Part shown: piece after piece, positions 11,084-24,780 of the stretch
Layout of the letters: each line of letters opens with the position of its first letter
Numbering within the stretch: the stretch's first letter is position 1
Origin: Liolophura sinensis
Taxonomy: Eukaryota > Mollusca > Polyplacophora > Chitonida > Chitonidae
Assembly: GCF_032854445.1 (NCBI RefSeq)
Contig: NC_088302.1
Span: 48,142,046-48,206,045 of the forward strand
DNA length: 64,000 bases
Direction of reading: 5' to 3'
Position numbers and translations under genes: made by a program
Notes under the pieces: model-generated
The model's input: only the letters and a program-made list of their open reading frames with translations
The model's database searches: none
Told to the model about the DNA's origin: nothing

Positions 11084-12990
11084 ACTGAGCTGCTTGGCAT
11101 ACAAGGCAATGTTGAATAGGACTTTACGTAAATCACAAAACTACTCAGTTGGCTGTATACTATATATTTACAGCCAGATGGTTGCTTTTGGGGTCAACAC
11201 AAAAATACTGCCAGAAAGTATTGCTGTAAAAATACATCATTTTTGTTTCTTTATAGTTTATAAAAAGAAATCACTTGGCACATGTTATTATGTATAGTTA
11301 GTCTGTTCGTCACCCATTCATTTATTCAATATTTCGTTCTTTATTCTATTTTGGTTACAATATTAATTTTATATCGAACATATTTAGGCCTAAACGTGCT
11401 TTGTGCGACAGTGTAATGCACCGTTCTTGAGGCTTATGTTGAACTGTGCAGAATCATCATTTGGGTTGAACTGTGTAGAACCATCATTTGGGAAGGTGTT
11501 ATTAATAATAGGAGTATCCTCACTGATTTATCATCCCTGCTCGACTTGGACAAACTTGAACAACAAGACGTCCAAATGTCTAGCCCTTAAACACACCCTT
11601 TACTTAGTTACATTGAAAAGTCAAAGGTCAAAATTGAGAGAAGCTGGTGTAAATCAAAGGTGCATGGTCTTCGCTTTGTGAAATGATCTGATAATCTCCT
11701 CAGATAGCTATAGTGCCTCTTAACGCGGTAGGGTCTTGAAACCCGATCCCCACCCATCAAGCCCTACCCCCGGGGCAGGGACACGTTTTGGCACGTGTCA
11801 GGAGACTTAGAATGAGCATGCGCTATGTTAAGGATGATTTACTGACTCTGATTAAGACATGTGTGTTTTGATAAGAACAATGAGAAAAACAGCGAACTAC
11901 ATGTGGATAAACATTGAAAGTTACCAAAGAATTTTTTTAATTATACTTTTAATTTTTTTGTTATACTGCAACAATAACAATCACCAAAACGAAGCCTGTG
12001 ATTTCAGTAACTTAGCACTATTAAGTTTCCAGCATTTTAAAAAAAATCTTGTGTTTTGGATTGAAATAGAATGAATACAGGCAATTCAAAGTGGGAGGTT
12101 AAATTAAAAACTGAAAACTAAACCAATCGGAATTCTTTATAACATCTTTTATCTGTCGTCCAAAATGTACTTATTTTATCAAATTTACGTGATCACAGTG
12201 ATTTTACGCGTTTTTTGCAGAATTTGCGATACCATAATGTATATAGCAATCCTCACTTTCGTTTTCTATTTTCATTTTAAAAATCATAAACTATCATATT
12301 TCATTAATCGACAATATGGGACCTTCCTGCTTTTTCACAGAAGAAATAAACGCGTGCTGTACAAGGGGCACATTTATCCACCTTCAGAACAATTTGGATC
12401 ATTTCTAGTTATTGTAACCGTTATTCATAGCCTTAACATAAAAGCAAGCCAATTTCAATTTTTAACATGTACATGTAGCCCTTAAGAAGTAAAATTTATA
12501 TAGTTATTGATACTTTTAGAAGACCCTGACACCCCCCCCCCCTTCAGACTATTAGGCTATTAGACTATTAAAACCACGTGGAAATATTTTTGGTTAAATT
12601 GCAGTAGAGTGTTGGTTAGGTGATGTTCTTATCCGAATAGAGTTTGAGCAAGCGAGAAATGTACAGATGCATTTTTTAAACAGTGTATACCTTCTTTGTT
12701 AACACGATATACTCAAAACAAGTACAATTGCGAAGTCACGGTTTTGGTGTTTGTTCATGCGTTCACATGTGTGTTGCCCTGTCGCCAAATTAGCACGTTA
12801 ACTATCATTGCCTACGTACAAGAGTTAACAACTGTTAACTTCAGAGAAAATCTCCAGGAACAACAATAAGGAACAATTCTATATACACTGTTTTGGGTTA
12901 AAAAAAGATATCATGGCAATCTGTGAGGTTGTGTTACACACGGGGTTCGAAAGGTAGAAAAATAACCATCGAGCCCTGTATATAGTATAC
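11084..12990. other. Intergenic, no gene recognised
   Basis: Includes a two-copy short direct repeat (GTTGAACTGTGYAGAAYCAT, about 11438-11492) and a poly-C run at 12531-12542. Open frames at 11094, 11403, 11859 and 12165 are AT-rich with no recognised domains. Confidence 0.45.
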
Positions 12991-13275
12991 ATTTATTTGT
13001 TTGTTTGTTGCTTAACAAACAAAATTTTTCACTTATGCGATGGCCGCCAGTATTATATGTATGAAGGAAACCGAAGTGCCAGGCATAAACCTCCAGCCTT
13101 TGGCAAGTTACTGACGGACTTCACTATATGTGAGGTACATGTGTATGAACACCATATTGGACAAGTAGACAGTTAAACAATGCAAACGGCCACGCGAGTG
13201 CTGTCCATATTGTCATTACCAAAGACTCCACAACTAGTACAAATTTCCTGACCGTTACCCGGGTTTGAACCCTAT
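12991..13275 (-). mobile_element. SINE-1-related variant, degenerate
   Basis: The T-rich tail (TTTATTTGTTTGTTTGTTG) is followed by TTTCACTTATGCGATGGCCG, matching the SINE-1 tail. The body then differs: GGCATAAACCTCCAGCCTTT, then AAGTTACTGACGGACTT. GGGTTTGAACCC near 13260-13271 could be a degenerate B box. This looks like a related subfamily, similar to the piece at 60.4 kb. Confidence 0.55.
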
Positions 13276-14200
13276 AGTAAGGTGGCATGCAGGAAGCCGT
13301 GTAGGTGGGTGTGGTTTTCCAGTGTTCGATTCCTGTACTAATCCGGGCCGTGTCGATGAAACATTACTTCCCAAATAGGATTAAATTATGCATCTATGAA
13401 AGTTCTCCCGGCAATTTAGATTACAACATAGGGGGATAAGGCCTAAAGAGATCTGAATTGCCTGAGGTATGGAATATGAAAGGCCTATTTGTCTCCGTGT
13501 TAATAGGATTAAACCATCTCCAGGTATATAGTCCTTCGGAACAAGATCACTCATAATCGGCATTGATATTTGCCTGTACCACATGCTAAATTACACTTGT
13601 ATTTACCACCTCTTCTTTAAATTGTGTCTGAGTTATGTGTATAAATAAGCCTCTGTTAACAAACACACATCGATGTGTTTCATATATACACGTGTTCACA
13701 GACAAATGTGATGTATATATGTTTACTGTTTAGTAGCAAAACGAGTGACCATGATTGCATATTACAGTTTTTTCTGATCACTCACTGAGAGAATGAAAAA
13801 CGATTTACTGATTCACTGAGGCAGCATGTATATAAGAGAATCATTCCGCCATACGATGCCAATAGTATTTTCTATTAAAACGTGAAGAAAATGGTAGAGA
13901 ATGAAATATCAGCGGGATGTATTGAATGTGGTGAGACACGTGAAAACACGTTATTGTAAATTGGATTACTGTTATGCGTCTATTTTTGTTAGACAATTTT
14001 GACTTAAAATATAACGTACAGTCAAATGATTGAATTCTATGACTGGCTCTTTTGACCTCTGTAGACCTATTTGCCAATGACATCACGCATTGGCTTTCAC
14101 CACAAACGAAGTATTTAAATGTTGGAACATCATGTTTATGCGCGTGAGCACACATTTGTAAACATTAAAAGAATTTCTTTCTTAATAAGAAAAAAAAAAA
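13276..14200. other. Intergenic, no gene recognised
   Basis: No gene or assignable repeat was found. The region ends in a poly-A run that borders the next tandem array. Confidence 0.45.
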
Positions 14201-14622
14201 CGTTGTACAGGTACACTGTATGACAGACCAACGTTGTACAGTTGCACTGTATGACAAACCAACGTTGTACATGTGTACACACATGTGTACGGACATGTGT
14301 ACAGACAACGTTGTACATGTATGACAGGCCAACGTTGTACAGGTACACTGTATAGCAGATCAACGTAGTAAAAGTGTAATGTATGAAAGAGTAACGTTGT
14401 ACATGTGCGCGTTATGACAGACTAACGTTGTACAGGTGTATTGTATGACAGACAAACATTGTACAGGTGAATTGTATGACAGATTAACGTTGTACAGGTG
14501 AATTGTATGACAGACCAACATTGTACACGTGAATTTATTTATTTATTTGATTGGTGTTTTACGCCGTACTCTACACGTGAATTGTATGACAGACTAACGT
14601 TGTACAGGTGAATTGTATGACA
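14201..14622. repeat. 31-bp minisatellite, about 12 units
   Basis: The unit is about 31 bp, built from CGTTGTACAGGTGAATTG and TATGACAGACCAA. Early units are diverged and one (near 14263-14308) is expanded by short GTGTAC-type repeats. Later units are more uniform. A 36-bp SINE-1 tail interrupts the array at 14536-14571. Confidence 0.85.
14536..14571 (-). mobile_element. Ultra-short SINE-1 tail insertion with TSD
   Basis: Only the last 36 nt of SINE-1 (ATTTATTTATTTGATTGGTG, then TTTTACGCCGTACTC) are present inside the minisatellite. They are flanked by identical 12-bp copies TACACGTGAATT at 14524-14535 and 14572-14583. The C in CACGTG differs from most neighbouring units (CAGGTG), so the flanks look like a true target-site duplication. 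Confidence 0.8.
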
Positions 14623-16011
14623 CAGCAGCGAGTGGGGGGATCTGGCTATTCATCGATTAAGATGACTTGGACATAACACTGAGTATGCGACTTCCAATGT
14701 ATTTTATTTACATGTAGAAATTTACTTCACTTGTGCTGCCATCATACTAACAAGAAAAAATGCTCTAAAAATGATGATATTCCAGTTATAAGGTGACCGA
14801 GATAAGATGTACATCTCTGACCCCTCGTGGTCGACCATCATCGCGAGCGGACTGTGAACAAAGAGCGTGTGCCCATCTCACCGCTCCCATTCACCCCCAC
14901 CCCGCCCCACCGTTATCCACTAGACCCGTCTATTGTTCATAATTTACACCTGTCCACAGGCGAAGTTTAACGTCAGTTGACTGTAACAGAACAAATAGGA
15001 TCGTTGATTAATTCATATCGTGTACTGCAGGCTTACCAGTGCGTTATACAAGATCAGTGTTAACAATGGATGCATCCGCAGAAAATAATCCGGGTTTGAA
15101 ATGTCTTTGCCTAATGATTTCCTGATATCCGTCCGACAATTTCGTCCATTTAAAATAAAAACTGATTTCCAGACTACACCGGGTATACCTCATATAAGCT
15201 CTTTGGACAGCTTCAGGCGAAAGTATATGGCAATCATGTAGCCTATAGGGAAATGATGTAGAATTTAATTAATTAGACAGGGATGAGTTAATTATCATGT
15301 AATCGACGTATACAATGTAACTGAATATATAACACTGTATTCAGTCAACGTTAGGTAAGTTAGAACATTTATATTTCGTTAATTTCGATATATATGTGTG
15401 TCTATGCACATGTCACTGTTATGATTTTAGTATTTTAAAAATGTGCTAGGGCCCTGGAATACAACATTATTGACTTTATGTGAAAAATGAAAAGAAAAGA
15501 TTTAAATATCTAGTTATACTCCACAGCATCTTCAGTGTGACAGCAAAGCCTATTGAAAATTAGTTTCAATCTAAAACACTCAAATAAAGTTCTATTACAT
15601 ATACGCAGTTGAAGCTGACCTAATCCGTGTATAGTGGACACACATGGTATAGGCTAACTGTATCTTCAATTTAAATATTCTAAAAAAGAAAAAAATACTT
15701 TTTCCAAATTTTATAAATACATACTCAAAATCAGAAATGTTTATATCAATAAATTATAAGCACAACAGAAATTAATATTACCGAAACATATATAACCCCA
15801 AAACAACTTTTAGGTAGTACACGATATATCCTATACTATATTAGTAAATTATGTTATTACTTTATTTCTTAATTAATAGCCATGCTATTTTATACCTTTT
15901 TATCTATTTGTACTATATAAACTTGATTTTTTTCTCGATTTGGACCATGTACACCCAATACCTTTGCAAGTTATTACGACTTCATATTTTAACCTACCTT
16001 ATTATATTTCG
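14623..16011. other. Intergenic, no gene recognised
   Basis: AT-rich with no recognised gene or repeat. A C-rich stretch is present near 14880-14930. Confidence 0.45.
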
Positions 16012-16203
16012 GTAGGTGTATTTGTATGAAGGATAGATGTATTTAAGTATAGGTGTATTTGTATGAAGGATAGGTATATTTGTATGAAGGATAGGTGTAT
16101 TTGTATGAAGGATAGGTGTATTTAAGTATAGGTGTATTTGTATGAAGGATAGGTATATTTGTATGAAGGATAGGTGTATTTGTATGAAGGATAGGTGTGT
16201 TTG
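16012..16203. repeat. 21-bp/16-bp minisatellite with 79-bp higher-order unit
   Basis: The main unit GTATTTGTATGAAGGATAGG (21 bp with the final T) is mixed with a 16-bp short form GTATTTAAGTATAGGT. One short plus three long units form a 79-bp block that occurs twice, starting at 16039 and 16118. It produces a spurious minus-strand frame with a seven-residue repeat. Confidence 0.8.
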
Positions 16204-19200
16204 GGATTATCGCAGGAGTAGGACGTTTGAACTTGACGGTTGCATGACACACATGTGTGAAGGGTTAGACTACTGGATGTTGGCCAGATCTCTTATCAAC
16301 AGTGTGACGCCCATGTATATACCTGTGTATAAGGCGGTCCCTCCTGAATGTCACAGAAATGTGCTCACATGCAGCTTGTTCATCCATCAAATAATATCAC
16401 TAAAGATGACACACGGAGCGTGGGAGAATGTGTTGAATGATTCTATTGTACAAAACATTTTAAATCCGGGAAATACGAACCTCTTATCCACAATGACAGG
16501 AAGTCGATCTCCAGTGACATGTCAGCCGAGCCAACTTACTGATTTCCGGATCTCATAAAAAGTCGTGTCTTTGTGTTTCAATAATCTTCATACCCATCTC
16601 TTGACATTACATGACATCTTTTTGCCATAAAATCCCTCGTGGCTAAAACCATCAGTTTTCTACCGTCCCTTTCTTCATTTGTTTCCAGTCTTTCTCCCCC
16701 ACCCCCACCCCTCCGAGACATACTAGTTAAATACACAGAACATTATTGTGTGCATTTTAGAATGTGGATGTAATCACGATGTTCATGTTATATAAATATA
16801 TAGTGAAAATTACTGATACCAATTTTATTCACCAGTTAAAGTTTCTTTGCAAATTTACAACTTTTTGAAAAGGTGAAGTCCTATCTTAGATTTTAAAAGA
16901 AAGAAAACAATATTGTCTTTACAAGTCAAAAATGACTTTGCCATACAATATATCAGGCGTACATATAGAACAAATTATCGATAAGCGAAGGGTCTGATAA
17001 AGTTGCAGTCCATTTCCGTATCTTAATACACATAAAATTCCTGTTATGAATATTTTAAACAAATATTTAGGTCCCATACAGAAGACGACCCATTCCCTAC
17101 GATACGAATTTTGATATGATACACAGATTACTCAAAAGGTATGCCTAAAAGGCTGGGCGTCAACAGACATTTTGTCACAAATGTAAGGAAAAACCTGTCC
17201 CAAGTACAATTATGCCATTCCTTCATATGTGTTGTAAGCCTGTGCATACCCATTTACGAATTCTATATGGAAAATTGTTGTAAAGCGTATGAAAGAGGTT
17301 ATCTGCTGACTTCGCTGGTAAAACTTTAGAGGTTATTTTGAGTCAGAGCACAGAATAAATCCATTTTGTATACAGCTCATTCTTCTAACATGTGCGGCCA
17401 CAGTTGACTTAGGAATAACCTTATTAATACGTTTATGCGTGTGATATAAAATAATAAAATCACGGTGAAATTAACATTTTATAAAAAATTGGAAAAGTGT
17501 GTGCATCACTTTATCGAAAATACAGAAGACCAAAGTTCTTATATTAATGGGAATGTCCAGGGGCCGGTCGTTCAAAGGTGCCCTAGGACTCAATACCAGG
17601 TTTAACTTTAAGCCAAGTCTTCAGTTTTGTACTTGGCCGTAAAATAATCGTGTAAAAGTGTATTAAATTTGAACTAAATCGAACTAAATTCATTTGGTCT
17701 CCGTACAGCTGTATTGGTTGAGGGGTTTGTTAAAATCGTAATATATAATATAACCTAATACTGGTATCAGCTAATACGCTTGTGAACAATCTGGATCCTG
17801 TTACTTTGGGCAAATAAATATCAGATATAACAACCAGGGTTTTCTCTTATAACGAATAAATAAGACATACCCAGAGTAAATCAAAATTAAACAAATAAAT
17901 TGTTCGGTAATTCAGTATAAACCAGGAGTAAACAAATGAACTGTTCCGTAATTTACAAAAAAGTAAGCACAAAAAGTAAACAAAAAAAAAACAAAAAAAA
18001 AAAACGTACAAATAAAGTTTAAGATTAGAATATAGCATTGGTAAATATACTACCAGGCAGATATAATAAGTGTTTATTATGTCTTTATTGCGATATTATT
18101 TGTCATAGTTTACACGCAGAGTTTGTATATGCCCAGCTGTATAGTTTGTATTCACTTTGAAAATAACAAGAGGTCTTTCTTTTCCCCTGAGGCATGCGTA
18201 ATTCTGTACTGTATAATGACGCTGATATTACAAATAATGTCCAACTGTTAATTAGACTCTGGTATTCCAAACACTGTCCAGCTGTTAATTAGACGCTGGT
18301 ATTCTAAACACTTTCCAAAGCGTTAATGCGGATAAAATCTGGTTTGAAACAGGGCTTTATACCTTAATCTTGAATATAATACGAAACTGTGAAGACTAAG
18401 TGTGATCACACGTATGCTAGTTTTGTTTCCTAAAGCCGTTGATGGTTTCAAGAGACCTGACGTTCGGTTTTCACCTTGGTCGCTGCATGGAGCGATCGAT
18501 TCTTGAAAAAATACAAATATGTGAAAGGAGTCTAGTCCGACCACCCAGAAAGCAGCCAGCCGTTCCTGGTAGAAACATGGGTCACTTGAGAGGTTGGAAA
18601 GAGAGAGCAAAGAGCAATCATATAATTATCTCAGCGAGGACCCCTTTCAGCCCGTGCCAACACTTGTAACTGAAGGACAGCTTTCGTTGACAGAAGCCCT
18701 CTGAGCCTTGCAAACCCTGAATGGGTCCTTCCGGGACTTCTGGACAAGACTAGCTGATTACCTACATATCATATAGAGCTTGTAAGGTCGCTTTACGCAC
18801 CCAGTGCCAGCCCCACCCATTGTTCGCCACCCCCGAATGTTGTGTCGGTTTTTTGGTCTCTGTATTCACAGGAGCCATTGTTGTATTGTATGCCAACAGA
18901 AACAGCAGTTGGCGATAAGACACACAGAAGAAAGGCCATCACAACATGCACTGATTCCAGGCTTTGTTACACTTTATATGACCGACAATGAAATAATGAG
19001 AGTCTTCCAAAAGGATGAGGTGGCGTCGACTAAATGCCATCCCATGTGACCGCCCCATTGTCAGCAAATTTAACTTCCATCCTAGTCGAAGGTTTCATTT
19101 ACTGTCGTGTGTAGGTTAATTCTTTATATATCCTTGCGTGTGGTTCTGAATGTAGGCGGTGTTATAATGTAATTTTAATCAAATTACGAGTAAAAATTTT

Positions 19201-20616
19201 ACATTAGTGGGTGCAAAGATAAATTGGCCGAAGAAATAACTGATTCAACATCCAACGGCAGTTATATAATGATAATGATGTCAAGAATATGTTTGGCCTT
19301 GACAGGAACTTGTGACTACGTCGAACAACAAATGATATAACATGAAAAATATAACATTTATAACAATAGTTTGAAAAGGTATCCATGAACTAATATCTTG
19401 ATGGTACGGAAATCCAGCTTTCCCATCTTTACAATCTCCTTACTATTGGGGATAAAATCTACGGAAGCCAGTACGACAACACAACAGAGTTTTTGTTATC
19501 TTGTGCTGCCTTTGGTGCAGACTTTAGTGAACCTGGATCACAACATTTTTCCCTGGTGACAGTTCTCTTTCTTGTGAAAGGTTGTAACTGATATTGCTGC
19601 TGTACACGCTGAATAAATGCCAAAATATTTAAAACAACAGCATTCGCGCTGTTATGCCCTGATTCCTGTGTTAGATTATAGCTGCTTTTATAAATTGTTC
19701 TTTCTCTTCTGTTCTTTTCTGATAAAATCTGTCATCTTGTTAATGAAAAACAACGATGTATATATAGAAACTGTTTTGTGCATGTGAAATGACATATTTA
19801 CGACAACTTCTTCGCTTCTGATGATACAGTTGTTCTTTTACCAAAAAGCGCAAACAAGATTGGATACACTTTTGTAACATACTTTCTCTATTTATTTTTG
19901 TCAGTATATTTACGATAGCTGACCTGATGATTCCTGTAAGTTATCATGTAACATGATGAAGAACATATAACTTGTATGGTTCATTGTTTATGATTTTGTT
20001 GTTTAAGGAAGTCACCTAGCACTTAACCCCGTTATATATATGATCAAAACACCTTAGATCAGTCGTTGCCTGATATGTCTACAGTAATAATGAAATTCTT
20101 CTAAGCTATGTATGTTAGGATATTAAATACAAATACAATCGTGCTAAGTTATTATCATGCATGCCCATGTATTTAATATTCACCTCATTTTGTCGTATAG
20201 GACGTGCTTTTATATACACACTCTTTGACCATACATATAGCACTCAAACCTAACGTTAAAAGAACGATAAGGAGTCAGTTATTTCAATTGCACTATTCTG
20301 TTTTTTTTTTTGTTTTTGCATTGATTAGAAATATGCATAATATTTAACTTTAGATTCTGTTTCTATTAGTTTAAAATTATTATCGTCATCATACAAACAT
20401 TTTTACTGAAAACAAAATGGAACAATCGTAAGCACCTCGACCTTCACACTCGTTACAAATATACTGAATTTTTTTGTGAATTTAAACGTGTAGTAAACGT
20501 ACGATAAAAAACAACGAAACATAAACATAATACATTTTTTAAAGTATACAGGTGTATATTTTGGAGGCGCTGTGCTTGTTCAGTCACGTAAGTCATCTTT
20601 GTTTTTAGTTAAATAT
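16204..20616. other. Intergenic, no gene recognised
   Basis: 4.4 kb, mostly AT-rich. Contains a lysine-codon-like A-rich run at 17980-18004 and a duplicated short segment near 18240-18310 (GTTAATTAGACKCTGGTATTC twice). The open frames seen here carry no recognisable domain. Confidence 0.45.
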
Positions 20617-20655
20617 TGTGTGTGCGTGTGTCTGCGTGCGTGCGTGCGTGCGTGT
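20617..20655. repeat. GT/GC-type simple repeat
   Basis: Short run of TG with a (TGCG)n core at 20632-20653. Confidence 0.85.
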
Positions 20656-20955
20656 AAATAAGATTTTTATTTTAAGGTTCATATCACTAAGTTAAAACTG
20701 AAGAATAACCGCATCGGAATTTTTTTGTTAGAATGTCAGTGTTGTTAAAAACTAATCACTCAGTACCAACTCATATACAGATAAAAGATACATTTGCAAT
20801 GTTTGTTACATACTTCCATCATGCACTAGCCACTCTGTGAATGCTGTAATTCTAAGTAAATTAAACGGATGGTCCACAACATAAAAATTTAAAAACATAT
20901 GTTAGTTTTAATGCATCGTTTCATGTATTGCATTTTGGTCTTAACTTGGGCATTA

Positions 20956-21272
20956 ATTGGGCAATGTCAGTGTTATATGCATTCTGGATTGCAGTATTAG
21001 ATACATTACATATTTTGGAGGTCAATGTTATGCACTGTATGTATACTGGAGGTCAGTGTTATATACAGTATGTATATATTGGGGGTGAATGTCTTATACG
21101 GTATATACAGTATATATTCTGGGTGACAGTGTTATAGGTATTGTATATATTATGGAGATCAATTTTATATACAGTATATACACTGGAGGTCAAGTTTATA
21201 GTATATACTGGAAGTCAGTTGCATACATAGTATCAATTATTGAGGTCAGTATTACATGCTGCATATATTCTG
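20956..21272. repeat. Degenerate 31-33 bp tandem repeat, about 9 units
   Basis: Each unit starts with TGGAGGTCAGTGTTATATAC or a close variant and ends in an AT-rich GTATATA stretch. Unit length varies from 25 to 40 bp, so the array is old. The tyrosine- and isoleucine-rich plus-strand frames across it are repeat artefacts. Confidence 0.7.
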
Positions 21273-24200
21273 ATGATTTCTTGTTACATAATTCATTCCT
21301 TTCGTGCAAGGCAATTTAACTGGTATTGATAAAACACGAAACGAAGAGTATACCAACAAAGTAACATATATAGAGGTATAAGAGGTGTAATATGTGATTT
21401 CGTAACGAACGATGTCGTCTGCATTAAGCGTGCGCTTGTTGATTTACTTTTCTGGCACATTTTGCATTTTCCGACAAACTGTAAATATTGTTCATCATTT
21501 CATGATCAGCAAAACAATATCCTGTTGGATTTAATTCAGAAATCTGTGTTTGTTTGGCTTACTGAATTGTATAAACTGGAAACTGCTCAGAAGCCCGTCG
21601 ATAATCTATCAGTTGTTTTCGAGAAGCGAACAGCGGGGGAGTGGAAAAGCTCATTTAGGGACAATTTAAAACCATTTTGGAGGACAATAGCGAACAAAAG
21701 GTGTACTGCGGGGCGAGTTGTTAGCACGCCGGCTAAACACGCTCTGGAACCTGTGCGAGCGAGGACTGGGGCTGTACAGAAAAAGGTAGGCACGATGGCC
21801 TGTCATGTATAAACGACATTACCGAGGAGAGGGGCTGGAGGTAGATCGAAGCAGACAGCACGAGTCCATCACTGACTCAGTGTTAAATGTAATAAATCAA
21901 CACAAAAGAATTTCCATTAAGCATCAGTTCCAGCCAAGGAGTAATTTTCCGTCAATTTTCGATGTTTTTCCAAAGCGCTAGGTCGTTTGTCCGAACTTGC
22001 AAGATCGAAAATATTTGTACAACTGGCTAACCGTGGGAAATCACCAATTACCTCTGAGAGCTGGAGAATTGACAGTTGTTACGCAGGAAGAAGACTGCCA
22101 GTGGAAAATAATATAATTATACCACGTACAGCGCGAACCACTTCCGCGCTGGCACTTCCGGTGACTCTCTAGCCTGCTGCAGCAGTGCTCCAAACAGACG
22201 GGAAGTGCAAACTTTTAATCTGAAAGACCGAGTCCCACGTTCCACCGTGTTGCTCTGATCTACCATTGATCCATGGCTTTGACAAAATTCGCCAAATTGT
22301 TCACGGTCTGGAGGAGCTATGGCAGGTCGCTTTACTCTATAACCGTTGCTAATATGTCAATACGTAAACCCTCACGTATCACCGACCACAGACTTGCCAT
22401 CGACTTATGTTTTGTTATAATGGGTCGTTTTTTCTGGCTAAAATAAATTTAGGTTTTGTCTCAAATCCACGTATTGAGAAACAGAGAGATTGTATCGTTT
22501 TAGCATTAACTGGCTCACAAAGCACATGTAGTCCCTTGAATGTTTTGCCGCATCTCAAATCTAACCTATAAAGTGGATCTTGATTGTTAGTGATAAGCCA
22601 ATGTACAATAAAATAAGACAAACCGACATTTTGTAATCCACGAAATCAAGGCTATATGTATCTTATCGGCCATACATTTTTGTTGAAAGTAAAAAACTGG
22701 AAACCAAGAAATGACAGAAAACAATGAACAAAAATTAAATATTTACATCTGAACTGGTGAGTAAATATATATTTAGCTAAATTGTTGATGAAGCCTGATC
22801 CAGAATGAGGATATAATGAATTTGGTATTAATGTGATTACATTATTTGCCTTGAATTGCTTAAAGTTTTTCTAATTCGAGATTGTGTATGGTTTAGTGCA
22901 AAATAATAAAAATAGCAAATGAGATAAACGCTATGCAGTAACACGACGAATGGCATTAAGCTCTTGCCTGCACGAAATGTATGGTTTTGCTTCACCAAGG
23001 ATGATCTAAATATTGTTATGAACAATATTGTTATGTGCTCAATTTTGGCATTACTGCTCTGGTTAAGGTTGTCAGAAAGCAGTGTGGATACGGGGAACTC
23101 ACCACTCTGAAATATCGTTTTGACTGATCTAATAAATTATGTACTGTGTTCTCTTTTAGTCATTATATGAGACGATCACATGGCGCAACATGTCAGGAAA
23201 ATATTATTACTCACTAGTAAACTTATGGTTAAGATTTGTGAAAGGAAAATTGAAGGCAAACACCGGTTTTGCGTCAACGGCTGCATAAGAAGCCTCTTCA
23301 GGATCGACAATTTTGACAACATCCCCGTGTCTATATATGCTATATGTTTATAAATATAATATTTTCAGTTATGTTTTCTGACAGATAAATGTAAAACGGT
23401 TTGTAATTGTTCACAGGTTTAATTACCTGACTCTTTTTGAAAGGACACTGTTTCCTAAATTTGGCGATTTTTGCTAAATTTTCCTAAGTTTCTGGTTTTT
23501 ATTCTGTGTTGACCATTCTAGTTTTCGAACCACCCACCTGGGATCTATGCACCTATAATCGCCATACATATATGCCAACCGTCTACGCCATTCAATCAAC
23601 AGTCAACCCACAAAAATAGGCAGTAGCTGAGCAGTATACTATACATGTGGGGGAACATATATGAGTCAGATGTTGATCAGAAACAACACTGCTTACTTAA
23701 CTAAATATATCAGTTTGGTTGATGTCATTTAGAGAGTGGTTTAAAAAAGCAGCATTCACAAATCTGCAGAATTATTGACGTTCAACTAAGGAATTTTGGG
23801 TGAGTGGAGGACGGGGTGCACGGACCCGTCGTTGTTGGTAAGTTCGGGACATTGGCTGTGTAAACATCTTGCTCGTTTTATTCCGGACTCATGCGTCATA
23901 CTTACTTGTATAAGTCTGCAACTCAACTGGTACATACACATTGGAAATAAGAAATGTACAATCTGTACTTTCACATTGAACTTACGACAAATATCAAAAT
24001 TTGTCGATACTAGACGTTGTTAAACCACTGCAATAAGAAGTATATAACTTTGTTTACTATAGCTGCAAAATTATTGTCACAAACTTCTGTAGGGCATAAC
24101 TTATTCAACTTCTTTCTAAAAAAAAAAGAATTTATGTAAAACAGCTTGTTGTATTTCAAATTACACCAGGCAAGACTTTCTGTTATACAGCATCCATTTC

Positions 24201-24567
24201 TGAACTTTAGTTTCTTTCTTCTTGTTGTTTTTTTGTGGTTTAGAAAAGCTAAACTAGACTGTTGAGATATTATGCTGTCCACCAGTTGTCAAATACATAC
24301 GTATGTGACGAGGAGTGAATGTGCTCAAGTTCATTTGATTTGAAGCCCATTCGCTCCCAACAAGCGAAGCGCTCCCAACTCCTTGTGCTAACCCTATTTC
24401 TCCATAATTATTTACCCCTACGCTTTGTGAAAGATTTACGCCCTTAATTTGTTTCGTGAATTGTTCGCTAGAACCAGTTTTCCCCTCATTCCATACACCT
24501 ATTTCAGTTCACTGTGTCTAAAACTCTGTGATTTTCACTGAGCCTGTAGGTGTAAACGCATGCCGAC
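21273..24567. other. Intergenic; one weak coding candidate
   Basis: No recognised gene. The plus-strand open frame at 21462-21812 has a more protein-like composition than its neighbours and contains AAAAAGGTAGGC near 21781-21792, a possible splice donor. I recognise no domain in it (see findings). The remainder has no assignable repeat. Confidence 0.4.
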
Positions 24568-24622
24568 CACACGCAACTCATTGGCTTTATATTCAGTAAT
24601 ATCGCTTATTTAATTGGGAAGT

Positions 24623-24667
<45 letters not shown>

Positions 24668-24780
24668 TAGATTCAAAATGAACACACGCCACTCATTGGC
24701 GTTATATTCAGTACTATCGCTTATTTAATTCGGAAGTTATGTATATATTTTATCTTATGAATATGTATTCAAAATGAACA
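24568..24780. repeat. Direct tandem duplication of about 100 bp containing (AT)n
   Basis: The segments 24568-24682 and 24683-24780 are near-identical. Both contain CACACGCMACTCATTGGC, CGCTTATTTAATT and ATTCAAAATGAACACA. The first copy is longer because of an (AT)n run at about 24623-24662. Confidence 0.85.
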
